Origin: Arenimonas donghaensis DSM 18148 = HO3-R19 | GTDB lineage: Bacteria > Pseudomonadota > Gammaproteobacteria > Xanthomonadales > Xanthomonadaceae | Direction: 5' to 3' | DNA length: 64,000 nt | NCBI RefSeq assembly: GCF_000743535.1 | Contig: NZ_AVCJ01000001.1 | Span: 62,001-126,000, forward strand | Shown here: positions 20,519 to 31,558 of the stretch, piece after piece | Position numbering within the stretch: the first letter of the stretch is position 1 | How the letters are laid out: each line of letters starts with the position of its first letter | Notes under the pieces: generated by a model | What the model was told of the DNA's origin: nothing | What the model saw: only the letters and a program-made list of their open reading frames with translations | The model's database searches: none | Translations under genes and position numbers: made by a program

Positions 20519-20845
20519 ATGAAGCGCCGCGATCCCGCCACCCGCCCCGACAACGCCGACCTCGACGCCCTGGTCGCGGCTTTGCTGAGCCTGCGGGCAC
20601 CGGCCGAGCTGCGGGCCTTCCTCGAGGACCTGTGCACGCCCGCCGAACTCGAGGCCCTGGCCGACCGCTGGCGGGTCATCCCGTTGCTGCAGCAGGCGGT
20701 TCCCTACCGCGAGATCCACGAGCGCACGGGCGTCAGCGTCACCACCATCGGCCGCGTCGCCCGCTGCCTCGAGCGCGGCGCCGGCGGCTACCGCCTCGCC
20801 GCCGAACGCCACGCCGACACCCTGCCGCACGACGCGGCGCACTGA
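20519..20845 (+). CDS. TrpR/YerC-family repressor, probable regulator of the his operon
   Basis: This 108-residue protein has a TrpR-type helix-turn-helix: [20 protein letters not shown], then [20 protein letters not shown], the recognition helix region. TrpR-family proteins respond to an amino acid; here the his genes follow 29 bp downstream, so histidine is the likely co-repressor (comparative work has called such regulators HisR). ATG 20519 lies only about two bases after the predicted RNA start and has no Shine-Dalgarno, so the message is probably near-leaderless. The family is clear; the effector is inferred from position and the operator. Confidence 0.85.
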   Translation: MKRRDPATRPDNADLDALVAALLSLRAPAELRAFLEDLCTPAELEALADRWRVIPLLQQAVPYREIHERTGVSVTTIGRVARCLERGAGGYRLAAERHADTLPHDAAH

Positions 20846-20874
20846 ATTCCCCTTTTACCGACCCGGAGGGCGTC

Positions 20875-21774
20875 ATGAGGACGCACGACCGCCTGCGCAT
20901 TGCCATCCAGAAATCCGGACGCCTGTCCGACCCCGCCCGCGACCTGCTCGCGCGCGCCGGCCTGGCGTTCCGGGAAAGCCGCGACCGGCTGTTCTGTTAT
21001 GGCGAATCCCTGCCCATCGACCTGCTGCTGGTGCGCGATGACGACATCCCCGGCCTGATCGCCGAAGGCACCTGCGACCTGGGCGTGGTCGGCCAGAACG
21101 TGCTCGAGGAGCAGGCGCTCGAACGCGCCGCCAGCGGCCAGCCGGAGGCCTACCGCGCCATCCGCGAGCTGGGTTTCGGTCGCTGCCGGCTTTCGGTGGC
21201 CGTGCCCAATGACTGGGACTGGCCCGGCCCCGGACGCCTGGCTGGCCTGCGCATCGCCACCAGCTATCCGCAGCTGCTGGCGCGCTGGCTGGCGGCACAG
21301 GGCGTGGCGGCCGATCCGGTGGTGCTGTCGGGCTCGGTGGAAATCGCGCCGCGCCTGGGCAAGGCCGAGGCCATCTGCGACCTGGTGTCCACCGGCGCCA
21401 CCCTGATGGCCAACCAGCTCAAGGAAGCCGCCAAGGTGTTCGAGAGCCAGGCCGTGCTGGCCGCGCCGGCCCAGCCCTTCGGCGATGCCCGCGCCGAACT
21501 GGCGGCGATGCTGCTGCGCCGCCTTGACGCGGTCCTGAGCGTGCGCGCGAGCAAGCTGGTCCTGTTCCAGGCCGCGCGCGACGCGGTGCCGGGCCTGATC
21601 GAACTGCTGCCCGACGCCGAACCGCCCACCGTGATGGCCATCGAGGGCCAGCGCGACCAGGTCGCCCTGCAGGCCCTTTGCCGCAGCGCCATGACCTGGC
21701 AGCGGCTGGAAGACATGAAGCGCGCCGGGGCCACGGGCCTGCTGGTGCTGCCCGTGGAGCAGATGCTGGCATGA
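20875..21774 (+). CDS. hisG: ATP phosphoribosyltransferase
   Basis: HisG joins ATP and PRPP in the first step of histidine synthesis and is normally feedback-inhibited by histidine. Its 299 residues match the long form with a C-terminal regulatory domain: [30 protein letters not shown] and the PRPP loop [13 protein letters not shown]. The start ATG 20875 has GGAGGG about 7 bases upstream. The first two codons of hisD overlap its stop, so no hisZ is needed. Confidence 0.95.
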   Translation: MRTHDRLRIAIQKSGRLSDPARDLLARAGLAFRESRDRLFCYGESLPIDLLLVRDDDIPGLIAEGTCDLGVVGQNVLEEQALERAASGQPEAYRAIRELGFGRCRLSVAVPNDWDWPGPGRLAGLRIATSYPQLLARWLAAQGVAADPVVLSGSVEIAPRLGKAEAICDLVSTGATLMANQLKEAAKVFESQAVLAAPAQPFGDARAELAAMLLRRLDAVLSVRASKLVLFQAARDAVPGLIELLPDAEPPTVMAIEGQRDQVALQALCRSAMTWQRLEDMKRAGATGLLVLPVEQMLA

Positions 21775-23069
21775 AGCGACTGGACTGGACATCGATGGGC
21801 CCCCAGGCCCGGGAGCGCGCCCTGGCACGCCCCGGTGGCAGCGAGCAGGGCGAACTGGAAACCGCGGTGCGCCGCGTCTTCGGCCAGGTGCGTGAAGACG
21901 GCGACGGCGCCCTGCGGGCGCTGACCCGCCGCTTCGACGGCGTCGAGCTGGCTCAGTTCGCGGTGGACGACTACGAATTCGCCCACGCCGAAGCGTCCCT
22001 GGACCCGGCGCTGCGCGCTGCCATGGTCGAAACCATCGCCCGCCTCGAAACCTGGCACCGCGCCGGCATGGGCGCGGGCTTCGAGGTGGACACCGCTCCC
22101 GGCGTCGCCTGCGGGCGGATGCTGCGGCCGATAGCGCGGGTCGGGCTGTACGTGCCGGCCGGCTCGGCGCCGCTTCCGTCCACCGCGCTGATGCTGGGCG
22201 TGCCGGCGGCGCTGGCGGGTTGTCCGCAGGTGGTGCTGTGCACGCCGCCACGCGCCGACGGCCGCGCCGACCCGGCGGTGCTGGTGGCGGCGAAGCTGTG
22301 CGGCATCGACCAGGTCTTCAAGCTCGGCGGCGCCCAGGCGATCGCCGCGATGTCGCTGGGCACCGACTCGGTGCCACGCTGCGACAAGCTGTTCGGACCG
22401 GGCAACCGCTACGTCACCGCCGCCAAGCAGCACGCGGCGATGATGGCCGGCGGCCCGGCCATCGACATGCCCGCCGGCCCGTCGGAAGTGCTGGTGATCG
22501 CCGATGCCGGCGCACCGCCGGTGCACGTCGCCGCCGACCTGCTGTCGCAGGCTGAACACGGGCCGGATTCGCAGGTGATCCTGGCCACCAACTCGGCGGC
22601 GCTGATCGATGCGGTTGACCACGAGGTCCGCAGCCAGCTGATGGCACTGCCGCGCCGCGAGATTGCCGGCCAGGCCCTGCAGCACGCCCGCCTGTGCCTG
22701 GTCGCGAACCTGGACGAAGCCTTCGCGCTGTCGAACGACTACGCCCCCGAACACCTCATCCTGGCCCTGCGCGAACCGCGGGCCTGGCTCGACAAGGTCG
22801 AAAGCGCCGGTTCGGTCTTCCTGGGCGATTACGCGCCAGAAGGCCTGGGTGACTACTGCTCGGGCACCAACCACGTGCTGCCCACCCACGGCGCCGCGCG
22901 TGCCTGGAGCGGCGTCAGCGTCGCGAGCTTCCAGAAGGCGATCAGCTACCAGGAAGTCAGCCGGGAAGGCCTGGCCGCCATCGGCCCGGCGGCGGTGACG
23001 ATGGCGCGTGCTGAGGGCCTGGAAGCCCATGCGCAGTCGGTGCTCCGGCGCCTGGAGGCGTCGGCATGA
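21771..23069 (+). CDS. hisD: Histidinol dehydrogenase
   Basis: HisD oxidises histidinol to histidine in two NAD-dependent steps. The 432-residue protein contains [26 protein letters not shown], a zinc-ligand stretch AEHGPDSQ and the catalytic Glu-His pair in DYAPEHL. It overlaps hisG at its start (21771-21774) and hisC at its end (23066-23069), both by 4 bp, implying coupled translation. Confidence 0.96.
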   Translation: MKRLDWTSMGPQARERALARPGGSEQGELETAVRRVFGQVREDGDGALRALTRRFDGVELAQFAVDDYEFAHAEASLDPALRAAMVETIARLETWHRAGMGAGFEVDTAPGVACGRMLRPIARVGLYVPAGSAPLPSTALMLGVPAALAGCPQVVLCTPPRADGRADPAVLVAAKLCGIDQVFKLGGAQAIAAMSLGTDSVPRCDKLFGPGNRYVTAAKQHAAMMAGGPAIDMPAGPSEVLVIADAGAPPVHVAADLLSQAEHGPDSQVILATNSAALIDAVDHEVRSQLMALPRREIAGQALQHARLCLVANLDEAFALSNDYAPEHLILALREPRAWLDKVESAGSVFLGDYAPEGLGDYCSGTNHVLPTHGAARAWSGVSVASFQKAISYQEVSREGLAAIGPAAVTMARAEGLEAHAQSVLRRLEASA

Positions 23070-24148
23070 GCGCGCTGCTCGAGCTGGTTCGCGAAGACCT
23101 GCGGGCGTTCGCCGGTTATGCCTCGGCGCGCCGCAGCGGCAGCAACGGCAGCATCTGGCTCAATGCCAATGAAAGCGCCTGGCGCAATCCCGCCGACGGC
23201 GGCCTGGGCGTGAACCGCTACCCCGAGCCCCAGCCCGAGGCGCTTCGCAGCCGGCTGGCATCGCTGTACGGCGTGCGCGCCGAGCAGGTGCTGGTCGGCC
23301 GCGGCAGCGACGAAGCCATCGACCTGCTGGTCCGCGCCCTGTGCCGGCCGGGCCAGGACGCAGTGGTGATCGCGCCGCCGGTGTTCGGCATGTACGCGGT
23401 CAGTGCCCGCCTGCAGGGCGCGCCGCTGGTGGACGTGCCGCTGCGCGACGGCGGCAACGGCTTCGAGGCCGACCTCGACGCCATCGCCAGTGCGGCCATC
23501 GCCCACGGCGCCAAGCTGGTCTTCATCTGTTCGCCGGCCAATCCGACCGGGCAGTCCATTGCCGCCGGCGACCTGCGCGACCTGGCACGGCGACTGGCCG
23601 GGCGGGCCCTGGTGGTCGTCGATGAAGCCTACGGGGAATACAGCGACCAGCCCTCGCTCGCCCGCGACATCGACGCGCAGCCCAACCTGGCCGTGCTTCG
23701 CACCCTGTCCAAGGCGCACGCGCTCGCGGCGGCACGCATCGGCTGCCTGCTGGCCGACGCCAGCCTGGTGCAGGTGCTGCGCAACTGCCAGGCGCCGTAC
23801 CCGCTGCCGTCGCCCTGCGTGCAGCTGGCCCTGGCCGGCCTGTCGGAACCCGCGCTCGCCCTGACCCGCCAGCACGTGCAGACGGTGCGCGGCGAGCGCG
23901 AACGCCTGCGCGCGGAGCTGGCCGCGTGCCCCGGCGTGCGCCGGGTCTACCCTTCGCAGGGTAATTACCTGCTGGTGCGTTTTGAAGATGCCAGCCTGGC
24001 CTTCGCGCGCCTGCTGGCGGCCGGCGTGGTGGTGCGCGACATGCGCGCCTCGCCGCAGCTGGGCGACGCGCTGCGCATCAGCATCGGCAAGGCCGAGGAA
24101 AACGATGCGGTGCTGTCGGCGCTGCGGACGGGGAGGGCGGCGGCATGA
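23066..24148 (+). CDS. hisC: Histidinol-phosphate aminotransferase
   Basis: HisC is a PLP enzyme converting imidazole-acetol phosphate to histidinol phosphate. Its 360 residues show the fold-type I pattern: [36 protein letters not shown] and the PLP-binding lysine (about Lys216) in [16 protein letters not shown]. It overlaps hisD and hisB by 4 bp each. Related aromatic aminotransferases exist, but the operon makes HisC the right call. Confidence 0.95.
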   Translation: MSALLELVREDLRAFAGYASARRSGSNGSIWLNANESAWRNPADGGLGVNRYPEPQPEALRSRLASLYGVRAEQVLVGRGSDEAIDLLVRALCRPGQDAVVIAPPVFGMYAVSARLQGAPLVDVPLRDGGNGFEADLDAIASAAIAHGAKLVFICSPANPTGQSIAAGDLRDLARRLAGRALVVVDEAYGEYSDQPSLARDIDAQPNLAVLRTLSKAHALAAARIGCLLADASLVQVLRNCQAPYPLPSPCVQLALAGLSEPALALTRQHVQTVRGERERLRAELAACPGVRRVYPSQGNYLLVRFEDASLAFARLLAAGVVVRDMRASPQLGDALRISIGKAEENDAVLSALRTGRAAA

Positions 24149-25233
24149 GTGGCCAGCGCATCCTGTTCGTCGACCGCGACGGCACGATCATCGAGGAGCC
24201 GCCCGATTACCAGGTCGACGCCCTGGACAAGGTCCGCTTCGTCGAAGGCGTCATCCCGGCCATGCTGCAGCTGCGCGACGCCGGCTGGCAGTTCGTCATG
24301 GTGACCAACCAGGACGGGCTGGGCACGGCGTCCTTCCCGCGCGAACAGTTCGAGGCGCCGCAGGCGCTGGTGCTGCAGGTGCTTGGATCGCAGGGCATCG
24401 TCTTCCGCGACATCCTGGTGGACGAGAGCTTCGAACACGAGAACAAGCCCACCCGCAAGCCGGGCCTGGGACTGCTGATGCCCTACCTGCGCGACCGCTC
24501 GATCGACCTGGAGAATTCGGCCGTGGTCGGTGACCGCGAGACCGACCTGCAGCTGGCCCGCAATCTCGGCTGCCGCGGCTTCCGCCTGGCGCCGGGCCCG
24601 GACACCTGGGCCGGCATCGCCCATGCGCTCGCCGCGGCGCCGCGTACCGCGGTGGTGGAGCGCACCACCCGGGAAACGCGCATCCGCGTCGCCGTCGACC
24701 TCGACCGGCCGGCGGAGCCGAAGGTCCGGACCGGCCTGGGCTTCTTCGACCACATGCTCGAACAGCTCGGCAAGCACGGCGGCTTCGCGCTCGACCTGCG
24801 TTGCCAGGGCGACCTGCACATCGACGAACACCACACCGTCGAGGACTGTGCCCTGGCCCTGGGCCAGGCGCTGCGCGAGGCGCTGCAGGACAAGCGCGGC
24901 GTGAGCCGGTACGGCGACTCGGTCGGCCGCGGCGCCATCACGCTGCCCATGGACGAAACCCTGGCGGGCGCGGCGGTGGACCTGTCCGGCCGGCCCTACT
25001 TCGTCTTCGAAGGCCAGTTCGGCCGTAGCGAAGTCGGTGGCCTGGCCACCGAGCTGGTGCCGCACTTCTTCCGCTCGCTCGCCGACGAGGCGCGCATCAG
25101 CCTGCACCTGCGCGTGCAGGGCGAAAACACCCACCACCAGGTGGAAGCCTGTTTCAAGGCGGTGGCACGCGCGCTGCGCAAGGCCATGCGTCGCGAAGGC
25201 CGGGAGCTGCCCAGCACCAAGGGTGTGCTGTGA
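24145..25233 (+). CDS. hisB: Bifunctional histidinol-phosphatase/imidazoleglycerol-phosphate dehydratase
   Basis: The 362-residue enterobacterial-type fusion catalyses two non-consecutive steps. Residues 1-165 form a HAD phosphatase (FVDRDGTI with both catalytic Asp). Residues about 170-362 form the dehydratase with paired metal sites DEHHTVEDC and [10 protein letters not shown]-like [14 protein letters not shown]. It overlaps hisC upstream and hisH downstream. Xanthomonads share the fused form with enterics. Confidence 0.96.
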   Translation: MSGQRILFVDRDGTIIEEPPDYQVDALDKVRFVEGVIPAMLQLRDAGWQFVMVTNQDGLGTASFPREQFEAPQALVLQVLGSQGIVFRDILVDESFEHENKPTRKPGLGLLMPYLRDRSIDLENSAVVGDRETDLQLARNLGCRGFRLAPGPDTWAGIAHALAAAPRTAVVERTTRETRIRVAVDLDRPAEPKVRTGLGFFDHMLEQLGKHGGFALDLRCQGDLHIDEHHTVEDCALALGQALREALQDKRGVSRYGDSVGRGAITLPMDETLAGAAVDLSGRPYFVFEGQFGRSEVGGLATELVPHFFRSLADEARISLHLRVQGENTHHQVEACFKAVARALRKAMRREGRELPSTKGVL

Positions 25234-25826
25234 AGGTCGTGCTGGTGGATGCCGGCGGCGCCAACCTCGGGTCGGTGCACTACGCGCTCGGGCGCCTGGG
25301 CATCAAAGCCCGGGTGAGCGGCGACGCGGCCGAGATCGCCGCCGCCGACCGGGTGATCCTGCCCGGCGTCGGCGCGGCCGGGCCGGGCATGGCGCGTCTG
25401 CGCGAACTGGGCCTGGTCGAAACGCTGCGCCGGCTGGACAAGCCCCTGCTCGGCATCTGCCTGGGCATGCAGCTGCTCTACGAATCGTCCGAAGAAGGCG
25501 GCGTCGATTGCTTGGGCCTGCTGCCCGGCCGCGTGCAGCGGATGCCGGCGGCGCCGGGCCTGCGCGTGCCGCACATGGGCTGGAACCGGCTGCAGCGGCG
25601 AACCGACAGCCCGCTGCTCGAAGGCATTCCCGAAGGCGCCCAGGTGTATTTCGTGCACGGCTATTGCGCGCCGGTGGACGCCAGCTGCCTCGCCAGCAGC
25701 CAGCACGGTGAGGCGTTCGCCGCCGTCGTGCAGCGCGGCCGCGTCGCCGGCGCGCAGTTCCACCCGGAACGCTCCGGTCCCTTCGGCTCCCGCCTGCTGG
25801 CCAACTTCATCGAACAGGGTTCGTGA
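25230..25826 (+). CDS. hisH: Imidazole glycerol phosphate synthase, glutaminase subunit
   Basis: HisH hydrolyses glutamine and passes ammonia to HisF. Its 198 residues have the class I glutamine amidotransferase triad: Cys in [13 protein letters not shown], and His and Glu in AQFHPERSG. The start is GTG 25230, overlapping the hisB stop; no ATG gives the conserved [15 protein letters not shown] start. It forms a heterodimer with the hisF product encoded two genes on. Confidence 0.95.
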   Translation: MKVVLVDAGGANLGSVHYALGRLGIKARVSGDAAEIAAADRVILPGVGAAGPGMARLRELGLVETLRRLDKPLLGICLGMQLLYESSEEGGVDCLGLLPGRVQRMPAAPGLRVPHMGWNRLQRRTDSPLLEGIPEGAQVYFVHGYCAPVDASCLASSQHGEAFAAVVQRGRVAGAQFHPERSGPFGSRLLANFIEQGS

Positions 25827-26575
25827 TGGACACCTTCACCGTTTATCCCGCCATCGACGTGCGCGAAGGCGCCGTGGTGCGTTTGCGCCAGGGCGACTAC
25901 GGACAGGAAACCCGCTACCCGGCCGACCCGTTCGCGCTGGCGGCGCAGTACGCCCGGGCCGGCGCCCGCTGGCTGCACCTGGTCGACCTCGATGCCGCCC
26001 GCGCCGGCGGCTACACGCTGGCGCCGCTGTTGCGGCGGCTCAAGGCCGAAACGCCGCTGCAGGTGCAGACCGGCGGCGGCGTGCGCGCCGAAGCCGACGT
26101 CGATGCGCTGCTCGAAGCCGGGGCCGACCGCGTCGTGGTCGGGTCGCTGGCCGTGAAGGAACCGGGCCGCGTCGCCGCCTGGGTGGCGCGTTACGGCGCT
26201 GCGCGACTGACGCTGGCGCTCGACACGCGACGCGATGCCCAGGGCCGCTGGCGCCTGCCGGTGCACGGCTGGACCGAGGAGGGCGGCAAGGAACTCGACG
26301 TCCTGGCCGCCGCTTATGACGAAGTCGGCCTGCGCCACCTGCTGTGCACCGACATCAGCCGCGACGGCATGCTGTCGGGCCCGAACATCGACCTGTACCG
26401 CTACCTGTGCCAGCGCTTCCCGCGGCTGGCGGTGCAGGCCTCAGGCGGCGCCCGTGACCTCGCCGACGTCACCGCGGCCCGCGAGGCCGGCTGCGGCGGC
26501 ATCGTGCTGGGCAAGGCCTTGCTCGACGGCAAGCTCGACCTGGGCGAAGCGCTGGCGGAGGGTGCGCCATGCTGA
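25826..26575 (+). CDS. hisA: ProFAR isomerase (HisA)
   Basis: HisA isomerises ProFAR to PRFAR. Its 249-residue TIM barrel has [10 protein letters not shown] with catalytic Asp11, phosphate loops [16 protein letters not shown] and [11 protein letters not shown], and the second catalytic Asp in [12 protein letters not shown] 25826 overlaps the hisH stop by one base; a GTG three bases earlier is possible. Its 3' end overlaps hisF by 7 bp. Confidence 0.95.
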   Translation: MDTFTVYPAIDVREGAVVRLRQGDYGQETRYPADPFALAAQYARAGARWLHLVDLDAARAGGYTLAPLLRRLKAETPLQVQTGGGVRAEADVDALLEAGADRVVVGSLAVKEPGRVAAWVARYGAARLTLALDTRRDAQGRWRLPVHGWTEEGGKELDVLAAAYDEVGLRHLLCTDISRDGMLSGPNIDLYRYLCQRFPRLAVQASGGARDLADVTAAREAGCGGIVLGKALLDGKLDLGEALAEGAPC

Positions 26576-27345
26576 GCCGCCGGCTGATCCCCTGCCTGGA
26601 CGTGCGCGATGGCCAGGTGGTCAAGGGCGTGCAGTTCCGTGACCACGTGGTCATGGGCGCGATCGAGGACCTGGCGCTGCGCTATCGCGACGAAGGCGCC
26701 GACGAACTGGTGTTCTACGACATCACCGCCAGCCCCCAGGGGCGCGGCGTCGATGTCGCGTGGGTGGAGCGCGTGGCCCGTTTGCTGGACATCCCGTTCT
26801 GCGTGGCCGGCGGCATCCGCGGCGTCGAACAGGCGCGGGCGGTGCTGCATGCCGGTGCCGACAAGGTGTCGGTGAACACGCCGGCGCTGGACCGCCCGGC
26901 GCTGGTGTCCGAGCTGGCCGCTGAATTTGGCGTGCAGTGCGTGGTGGTGGGCATCGACAGCCTGCGCGATGACGACGGTGAATGGCGGGTGCGCGCCTAC
27001 ACCGGCGACCCCGACCGGACCCAGGCGCTGCCGCGCCGCACCCTGGACTGGGTGCAGGACGTGCAGGCCCTGGGCGCGGGTGAAATCGTACTCAACTGCA
27101 TGGGCGCCGACGGCGTGCGCAGTGGCTACGACATCGAACAGCTGCAGGCCGTGCGTGCCGTCTGCCACGTGCCCCTGGTGGCATCCGGGGGTGCCGGCGA
27201 GTCCGCGCACTTCGCCGCGGCGTTCGAACAAGCCGACGTCGACGCGGCCCTGGCCGCCAGCGTCTTCCACGCCGGTACCGTCCGGATCCGGGATCTGAAA
27301 GCTACGCTGCGCCAGCGCGGCATCGAGGTGCGAGATGACGCCTGA
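26569..27345 (+). CDS. hisF: Imidazole glycerol phosphate synthase, cyclase subunit
   Basis: HisF closes the imidazole ring using ammonia from HisH and also releases AICAR for purine synthesis. The 258-residue TIM barrel starts [20 protein letters not shown] with catalytic Asp11; the later [15 protein letters not shown] holds the usual region of the second Asp phosphate site, although the family DGT is here [21 protein letters not shown] is the last phosphate loop. It overlaps hisA and hisIE. Confidence 0.95.
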   Translation: MLSRRLIPCLDVRDGQVVKGVQFRDHVVMGAIEDLALRYRDEGADELVFYDITASPQGRGVDVAWVERVARLLDIPFCVAGGIRGVEQARAVLHAGADKVSVNTPALDRPALVSELAAEFGVQCVVVGIDSLRDDDGEWRVRAYTGDPDRTQALPRRTLDWVQDVQALGAGEIVLNCMGADGVRSGYDIEQLQAVRAVCHVPLVASGGAGESAHFAAAFEQADVDAALAASVFHAGTVRIRDLKATLRQRGIEVRDDA

Positions 27346-27949
27346 ACAAATCGAGACGCTGGCTTGGGACAAGCAGCAGGGCTTGTTGCCGGTCATCGTC
27401 CAGGACGCCGACAACCAGCGCGTGCTGATGCTGGGCTACATGGACCGCGCCGCTTTGGCCGCGACCCTGGAAACCCGTCGTGTCACCTTCTACAGCCGCA
27501 GCAAACAGCGTCTGTGGATGAAGGGCGAGTCCAGCGGCGACGTACTGGATCTGGTGTCGCTGGAAGCCGATTGCGACGCCGACACGCTGCTGGTGCAGGC
27601 GCGTCCGGCCGGCCCGACCTGCCACCTGGGCCGTACCAGCTGTTTCCCGAGCGCACCCGGCGGATTCCTGCCCGAACTCGACGCCCTGGTGGCACAACGC
27701 GAACGTGAGCGCCCCGAAGGTAGCTACAGCACGCGCCTGTTTGCCGACGGCACCCGCCGCATCGCCCAGAAGGTGGGGGAAGAGGGCGTGGAAACCGCAC
27801 TGGCCGCCGTCGCACAGGACGATGCCGCCTTGCTCGGCGAAGCCGCCGATCTCGCCTTCCACCTGCTGGTGTTGCTGCGTTCGCGTGGTCTGGGCTGGTC
27901 CGATGTCGAGGCCGTGCTGCGCGAACGCCACGCTGCGGCTGCAGGCTGA
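27335..27949 (+). CDS. hisIE: Bifunctional PR-AMP cyclohydrolase/PR-ATP pyrophosphatase
   Basis: The 204-residue fusion catalyses steps two and three. The HisI half (1-110) has [17 protein letters not shown], the metal ligands in [12 protein letters not shown], and [12 protein letters not shown]. The HisE half (115-204) is an all-alpha pyrophosphatase with [16 protein letters not shown]. It overlaps hisF by 11 bp and ends the operon, so hisGDCBHAFIE is complete. Confidence 0.95.
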   Translation: MTPEQIETLAWDKQQGLLPVIVQDADNQRVLMLGYMDRAALAATLETRRVTFYSRSKQRLWMKGESSGDVLDLVSLEADCDADTLLVQARPAGPTCHLGRTSCFPSAPGGFLPELDALVAQRERERPEGSYSTRLFADGTRRIAQKVGEEGVETALAAVAQDDAALLGEAADLAFHLLVLLRSRGLGWSDVEAVLRERHAAAAG

Positions 27950-27992
27950 GGGCAGGCAGGCAATAATGCCGGCTCCCGACCTGGAGCCCGGC

Positions 27993-29564
27993 ATGCGAGC
28001 ACTTCTGGTTTTTTTGCTGGTGACCTGCGCTGCCATGCCTGAAGCGCTGCACGCGCGGGCCTGCAGGGCCGGCCTGGTTTTCGAAGACCGCGACGGGGAT
28101 GGCCAGCAGGGCGAGGGCGAGCCGGGGCTGGCCGGCATCGCCGTTTCCGACGGGCAGCGGATCGTTCGTACGGACACGCTGGGCCGCTGGAAGCTGCCGC
28201 TGGCGCACGGGCCCAGCGTGTTCGTGATCAAGCCGCCCAGCCATGGGCTGCCGACCGGCGCCGACGGCCTGCCGGCGTTCTGGCGTCCCTTGCCGCGCAG
28301 GGGTGACGAGTCTGCGCCGGATGTGGATTGCGCTGCCTTCGCGCTGCGCCCCCGTGCCGCTCCGGCTCCCGAACCGCTGAAGGTTCTGTTGATGGGCGAC
28401 CCGCAGCCCAAGACGCTGGTCGACGTTGTTTATTACGAGCGCGACATCGTGGCGCCGCTCGTGGTGGCCGCCGATGGCAATCCCGTCGCCGACCTCGGCC
28501 TGACCCTGGGCGACGTGGTCAGCGACGACGCCTCCCTGTATCCGCGGATGATCGAACTCACTGCGCGCCTGCGTACGCCCTGGCTGCACGCCGCGGGCAA
28601 CCACGACCTGGATTTCCAGGCCATGGGCGACGTCCGTTCGCTGGACAGCTTCCATCGCCACTTCGGCCCGGACACGTTCGCCTGGGAAGAACCGCAAGCC
28701 AGCTTCATCGTGCTCGACGACGTCATCTACCAGCCCCGGGCGGGCAAGCCGTACATCGGTGGCCTGCGCAGGGAGCAGTTCTTCTTCCTCGAGGCCTACC
28801 TGGCGACGGTGCCGCGTGATCGCCGCCTGGTGCTGGTCGCGCACATTCCATTTTTCGACGAGCCTGGTCGCGAAACCTTCCGTCAATCAGACCGTGAGCG
28901 CTTGTTCGCGATGCTGGAACCGTTCGAAAACGTCCTGCTGCTCACCGCCCACGGCCACGTGCAGCGCCACTATCGCCACGGGCCAGCCGACGGCTGGCAC
29001 GGCAGCGAGCCGCTGCACGAGTACAACGTGGGCGCCGCCTGCGGCGGTTACTGGAGCGGCGAAAAAGACGCCGACGGCATTCCCGACGCGCGCATGTCCG
29101 ACGGCACGCCCAACGGCTACGCCCGGGCCGAATTCCGCAGTGACGGAAGTTACGGCCTGTTCTGGCAGGTCGCGCGCGGCGGCGACGCGGCCATGCACCT
29201 GCACGCGCCCCGCGTACTGCGCACCGGTTCCTACCCGGCGGCGGGCGTTTACGCCAATGTCTACATGGGCGAGGCCGACACCCGCGTTGAATTCCGCATC
29301 AACCAGGGCCCGTGGCGCCCGATGGCACGCACCGACGAGCCCGACCCGGCGCTGCGCCGCGAGAACCTGCTCGACGACGCCACCAGTATCCTGCGTGGGT
29401 ACGACCGTCTGCCCGAAGCCGAGGCCACGACCCACCTGTGGCGGGCAACGCTGCCGACGGATCTGGGTGACGGGGACCACGCGGTGGAAGTGCGCGCCTT
29501 CGACCGCTGGCGCGGCGAGGTCCGCGCGTCCACGACCTATCGGCTGGTGGACGCGTCGCCCTAG
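27993..29564 (+). CDS. Exported calcineurin-like phosphoesterase (MetallophosN/MetallophosC)
   Basis: This 523-residue protein has a signal peptide ([21 protein letters not shown]). An N-terminal Ig-like domain follows, with a Ca-binding-type [13 protein letters not shown] loop. The metallophosphoesterase core comes next ([42 protein letters not shown]), then a C-terminal beta domain. The GDxQ variant in place of GDxH occurs in this subfamily. Substrate is unknown; periplasmic or surface phosphoester cleavage is likely. The start ATG 27993 gives the signal peptide. It lies 43 bp after hisIE and its TAG stop shares the palindrome CTAG (29561-29564) with convergent mtnC. Confidence 0.85.
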   Translation: MRALLVFLLVTCAAMPEALHARACRAGLVFEDRDGDGQQGEGEPGLAGIAVSDGQRIVRTDTLGRWKLPLAHGPSVFVIKPPSHGLPTGADGLPAFWRPLPRRGDESAPDVDCAAFALRPRAAPAPEPLKVLLMGDPQPKTLVDVVYYERDIVAPLVVAADGNPVADLGLTLGDVVSDDASLYPRMIELTARLRTPWLHAAGNHDLDFQAMGDVRSLDSFHRHFGPDTFAWEEPQASFIVLDDVIYQPRAGKPYIGGLRREQFFFLEAYLATVPRDRRLVLVAHIPFFDEPGRETFRQSDRERLFAMLEPFENVLLLTAHGHVQRHYRHGPADGWHGSEPLHEYNVGAACGGYWSGEKDADGIPDARMSDGTPNGYARAEFRSDGSYGLFWQVARGGDAAMHLHAPRVLRTGSYPAAGVYANVYMGEADTRVEFRINQGPWRPMARTDEPDPALRRENLLDDATSILRGYDRLPEAEATTHLWRATLPTDLGDGDHAVEVRAFDRWRGEVRASTTYRLVDASP

Positions 29565-30250
29565 GGCGTTATGGCGGTGAAATCCTCGACGCGTTGATGG
29601 CCGTGCGTGGCCTCGCCCAGGCGCGGGGCAGGGTAGTCCTGACGCCGGTCCACCAGCACGGTGTCCAGGCCGGCCTCGCGCGCGGCATCGAGTTCTTCCA
29701 CGACGTCCGACAGGAACAGCACCTGCGCCGCCGGCACGCCCAGGGCTTCGACGATGCGCCGGTAGCTGGCGGCCTCGCGCTTGCCGCCCATCTCGGTGTC
29801 GAACCAATTCGAGATCATTCCCCTCAGGTCACCGGCGTCGGAGTGTCCGAAGAAGAGATGCTGAGCCGGAACCGATCCCGACGAATAAACATTGATCGAA
29901 TGCCCCGCCGCATGCCAGGCCCGCAGCGCGTCCACCGCGTCCGGATACACGTGCGCCGTGAAGTCCGCCTGGCCGTAGCCGTCCTTCCAGATCATGCCTT
30001 GCAGGGCTTTGAGTGCGGTGTGCTTGCGGTCCTGGTCGATCCAGCCCTGCAGGGTCTCGACGATCATGTCGTCCTGGCACAACCCGCCGCTTTCGGCCGC
30101 GACCTGGTCGAGCCACTTGCGTACGTCCGGCTCGTGCCCGCGGGCCGCCACGAACGCCGGCAGCGCCCGCCGGGCGTAGGGAAACAGCACGTCCTTGACG
30201 AACGAGATGCTGGACGTGGTGCCTTCGATGTCGGTGAGGATGGTTTTCAT
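29561..30250 (-). CDS. mtnC: Enolase-phosphatase E1 (2,3-diketomethylthiopentyl-1-P)
   Basis: MtnC enolises and dephosphorylates the diketone intermediate of methionine salvage. Its 229-residue HAD protein starts [18 protein letters not shown], with both catalytic acidic residues, followed by [11 protein letters not shown] (Ser motif) and [16 protein letters not shown]. It overlaps mtnD by 4 bp, and the mtnB-mtnD-mtnC order is typical. The isomerase mtnA and kinase mtnK are not in this window. Confidence 0.95.
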   Translation of the reverse strand: MKTILTDIEGTTSSISFVKDVLFPYARRALPAFVAARGHEPDVRKWLDQVAAESGGLCQDDMIVETLQGWIDQDRKHTALKALQGMIWKDGYGQADFTAHVYPDAVDALRAWHAAGHSINVYSSGSVPAQHLFFGHSDAGDLRGMISNWFDTEMGGKREAASYRRIVEALGVPAAQVLFLSDVVEELDAAREAGLDTVLVDRRQDYPAPRLGEATHGHQRVEDFTAITP

Positions 30251-30804
30251 CCCGCCTGGCCGGGCTCGTAGCGGGGGAAACGCCGGGCGATGTCGGTGCC
30301 GGTGAAGTGGCCGACCCAGCCATCGGCTTCGGTGAAGAAGCGGATGGCGATGAAGCTCGGCTCCGGACCCATGTCGAACCAGTGCGTGGTGCCGTCGGGC
30401 ACGCCGACCAGGTCGCCGGCCTCGCAGCGGATTTCATAGACCTTGTCGTCCACGTGCAGCGAGAACAGGCCCGAGCCGGCGACGAAGAAACGCACTTCGT
30501 CTTCCTTGTGGTAGTGCTCGTCCAGGAACTTGGCGCGGGCCGCGTCCTTGGCCGGGTTGTCCGGCGAAATCGACACCACGTCGACGCTGTTGAAGCCGTT
30601 TTCGGCCACCAGGCGGTCGATGTCGGCGCGGTAGGCAGCCATCACCTCGTCCGGCGAGGCGCCGGGCTGAAGAGGCGCACTGGCCTGCCATTGTTCGAAG
30701 CGCACGCCGATGGGCGCCAGGCGGGCGGCCATTTCTTTCTGGTCTTCGGTCACCGACAGCGGGGTGGCCGGATCATCGTGCTTGAAGATCCGAAGGCGGC
30801 TCAT
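30247..30804 (-). CDS. mtnD: Acireductone dioxygenase
   Basis: MtnD oxidises the acireductone to formate and the methionine keto acid when Fe-loaded; a Ni form gives an off-pathway CO-releasing reaction. The 185-residue cupin has the metal site [11 protein letters not shown] (His, His, Glu) and a second His in [14 protein letters not shown] 30804 ([10 protein letters not shown]) overlaps the mtnB stop by 4 bp; longer frames upstream lie inside mtnB and are not supported. Confidence 0.95.
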   Translation of the reverse strand: MSRLRIFKHDDPATPLSVTEDQKEMAARLAPIGVRFEQWQASAPLQPGASPDEVMAAYRADIDRLVAENGFNSVDVVSISPDNPAKDAARAKFLDEHYHKEDEVRFFVAGSGLFSLHVDDKVYEIRCEAGDLVGVPDGTTHWFDMGPEPSFIAIRFFTEADGWVGHFTGTDIARRFPRYEPGQAG

Positions 30805-31436
30805 GATTGCAGTCTCCTCAGGTCGAGTTCGCAGGACAGCAGGAATTCGAAGGCTTCCAGGTGCCGGCGGGCCTCGGCCATGTCCTTGCCCCAGGCATAG
30901 AGCCCGTGGCCATTGATCAGGTAACCCCACATCGGCTGCTGGTCGAGCAGGGTTTCGACCCACCCGGCCAGTTCGTCCATGTCCTGGGTGTTGGGCAGCA
31001 CCGGTACGTCGACCGCCATCTCGTGGGTCTGGTTGCCGGCGAAGGCCTTGAGCAGTTCGTAACCCTCCAGGTGCACGTGGCCCTGGGGCGCATACAGGCG
31101 CGAGGCCACCGTCTGCACGTGGGAATGGGTGTGCAGCACGCAGCCTACGTCCGGGTAGCGGGCATAAAGCTGGGTATGGAGCAGGGTCTCCGCCGACGGG
31201 CGGTGCTCGGTGGCGACGGGCTTGCCGGCCAGGTCCACGACCATGATGTCCGAGGCCAGCAGCTTGCCCTTGTCGCGGCCGGACACGGTGATCGCGGCAT
31301 GGCGATCGTCCAGGCGCATCGAGAAGTTGCTGCTGGTGGCCGGGGTCCAGCCCAGGGCGGACAATTCGCGGGTGGCGGCGACGATTTCGTCGGCCCGGTT
31401 GGCCAGTTGGGCCGGGTCGTAGGGCAGGGTGTTCAT
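30801..31436 (-). CDS. mtnB: Methylthioribulose-1-phosphate dehydratase
   Basis: MtnB removes water from methylthioribulose phosphate in methionine salvage. Its 211-residue class II aldolase fold has [10 protein letters not shown], the zinc His cluster [11 protein letters not shown] and a C-terminal [12 protein letters not shown] 31436 was chosen at the conserved N-terminus. A TAAACT -10-like element (31450-31445 on this strand) puts the RNA start almost at the ATG, and no Shine-Dalgarno is seen, so a near-leaderless message is possible. Confidence 0.93.
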   Translation of the reverse strand: MNTLPYDPAQLANRADEIVAATRELSALGWTPATSSNFSMRLDDRHAAITVSGRDKGKLLASDIMVVDLAGKPVATEHRPSAETLLHTQLYARYPDVGCVLHTHSHVQTVASRLYAPQGHVHLEGYELLKAFAGNQTHEMAVDVPVLPNTQDMDELAGWVETLLDQQPMWGYLINGHGLYAWGKDMAEARRHLEAFEFLLSCELDLRRLQS

Positions 31437-31475
31437 GGGGCCAAAGTTTAGCCGAAGGGGCCCCCCGTCGTCGGC

Positions 31476-31517
31476 TTGACCTGCATCAACACGGCATTCA
31501 CCTGTCCGGCGTAAACT
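31476..31517 (+). promoter_or_regulatory. FNR/Anr-type box and -10 upstream of HiPIP
   Basis: TTGAC-CTGC-ATCAA (31476-31489) matches the FNR consensus TTGATnnnnATCAA at nine of ten bases. A -10 like TAAACT lies at 31512-31517, predicting RNA start near 31524, which puts the box centre at -41.5, the standard class II activator position. There is no good -35, as expected for an activated promoter. The box is also about 44 bases from the possible mtnB start on the other strand. Confidence 0.65.
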
Positions 31518-31558
31518 GCGCCCAGCCATCGGAAATCCTCCGTAGCCAAGGAGTCCCC

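Noticed and set aside
20846-20874. Histidine attenuator before hisG
   Set aside because: The gap is 29 bp with no His-rich leader or terminator; control is better explained by the operator at 20487-20510.
31437-31558. SAM or methionine riboswitch for the mtn genes
   Set aside because: The region is too short, has no matching helices, and the mtnB message probably begins next to its start codon.
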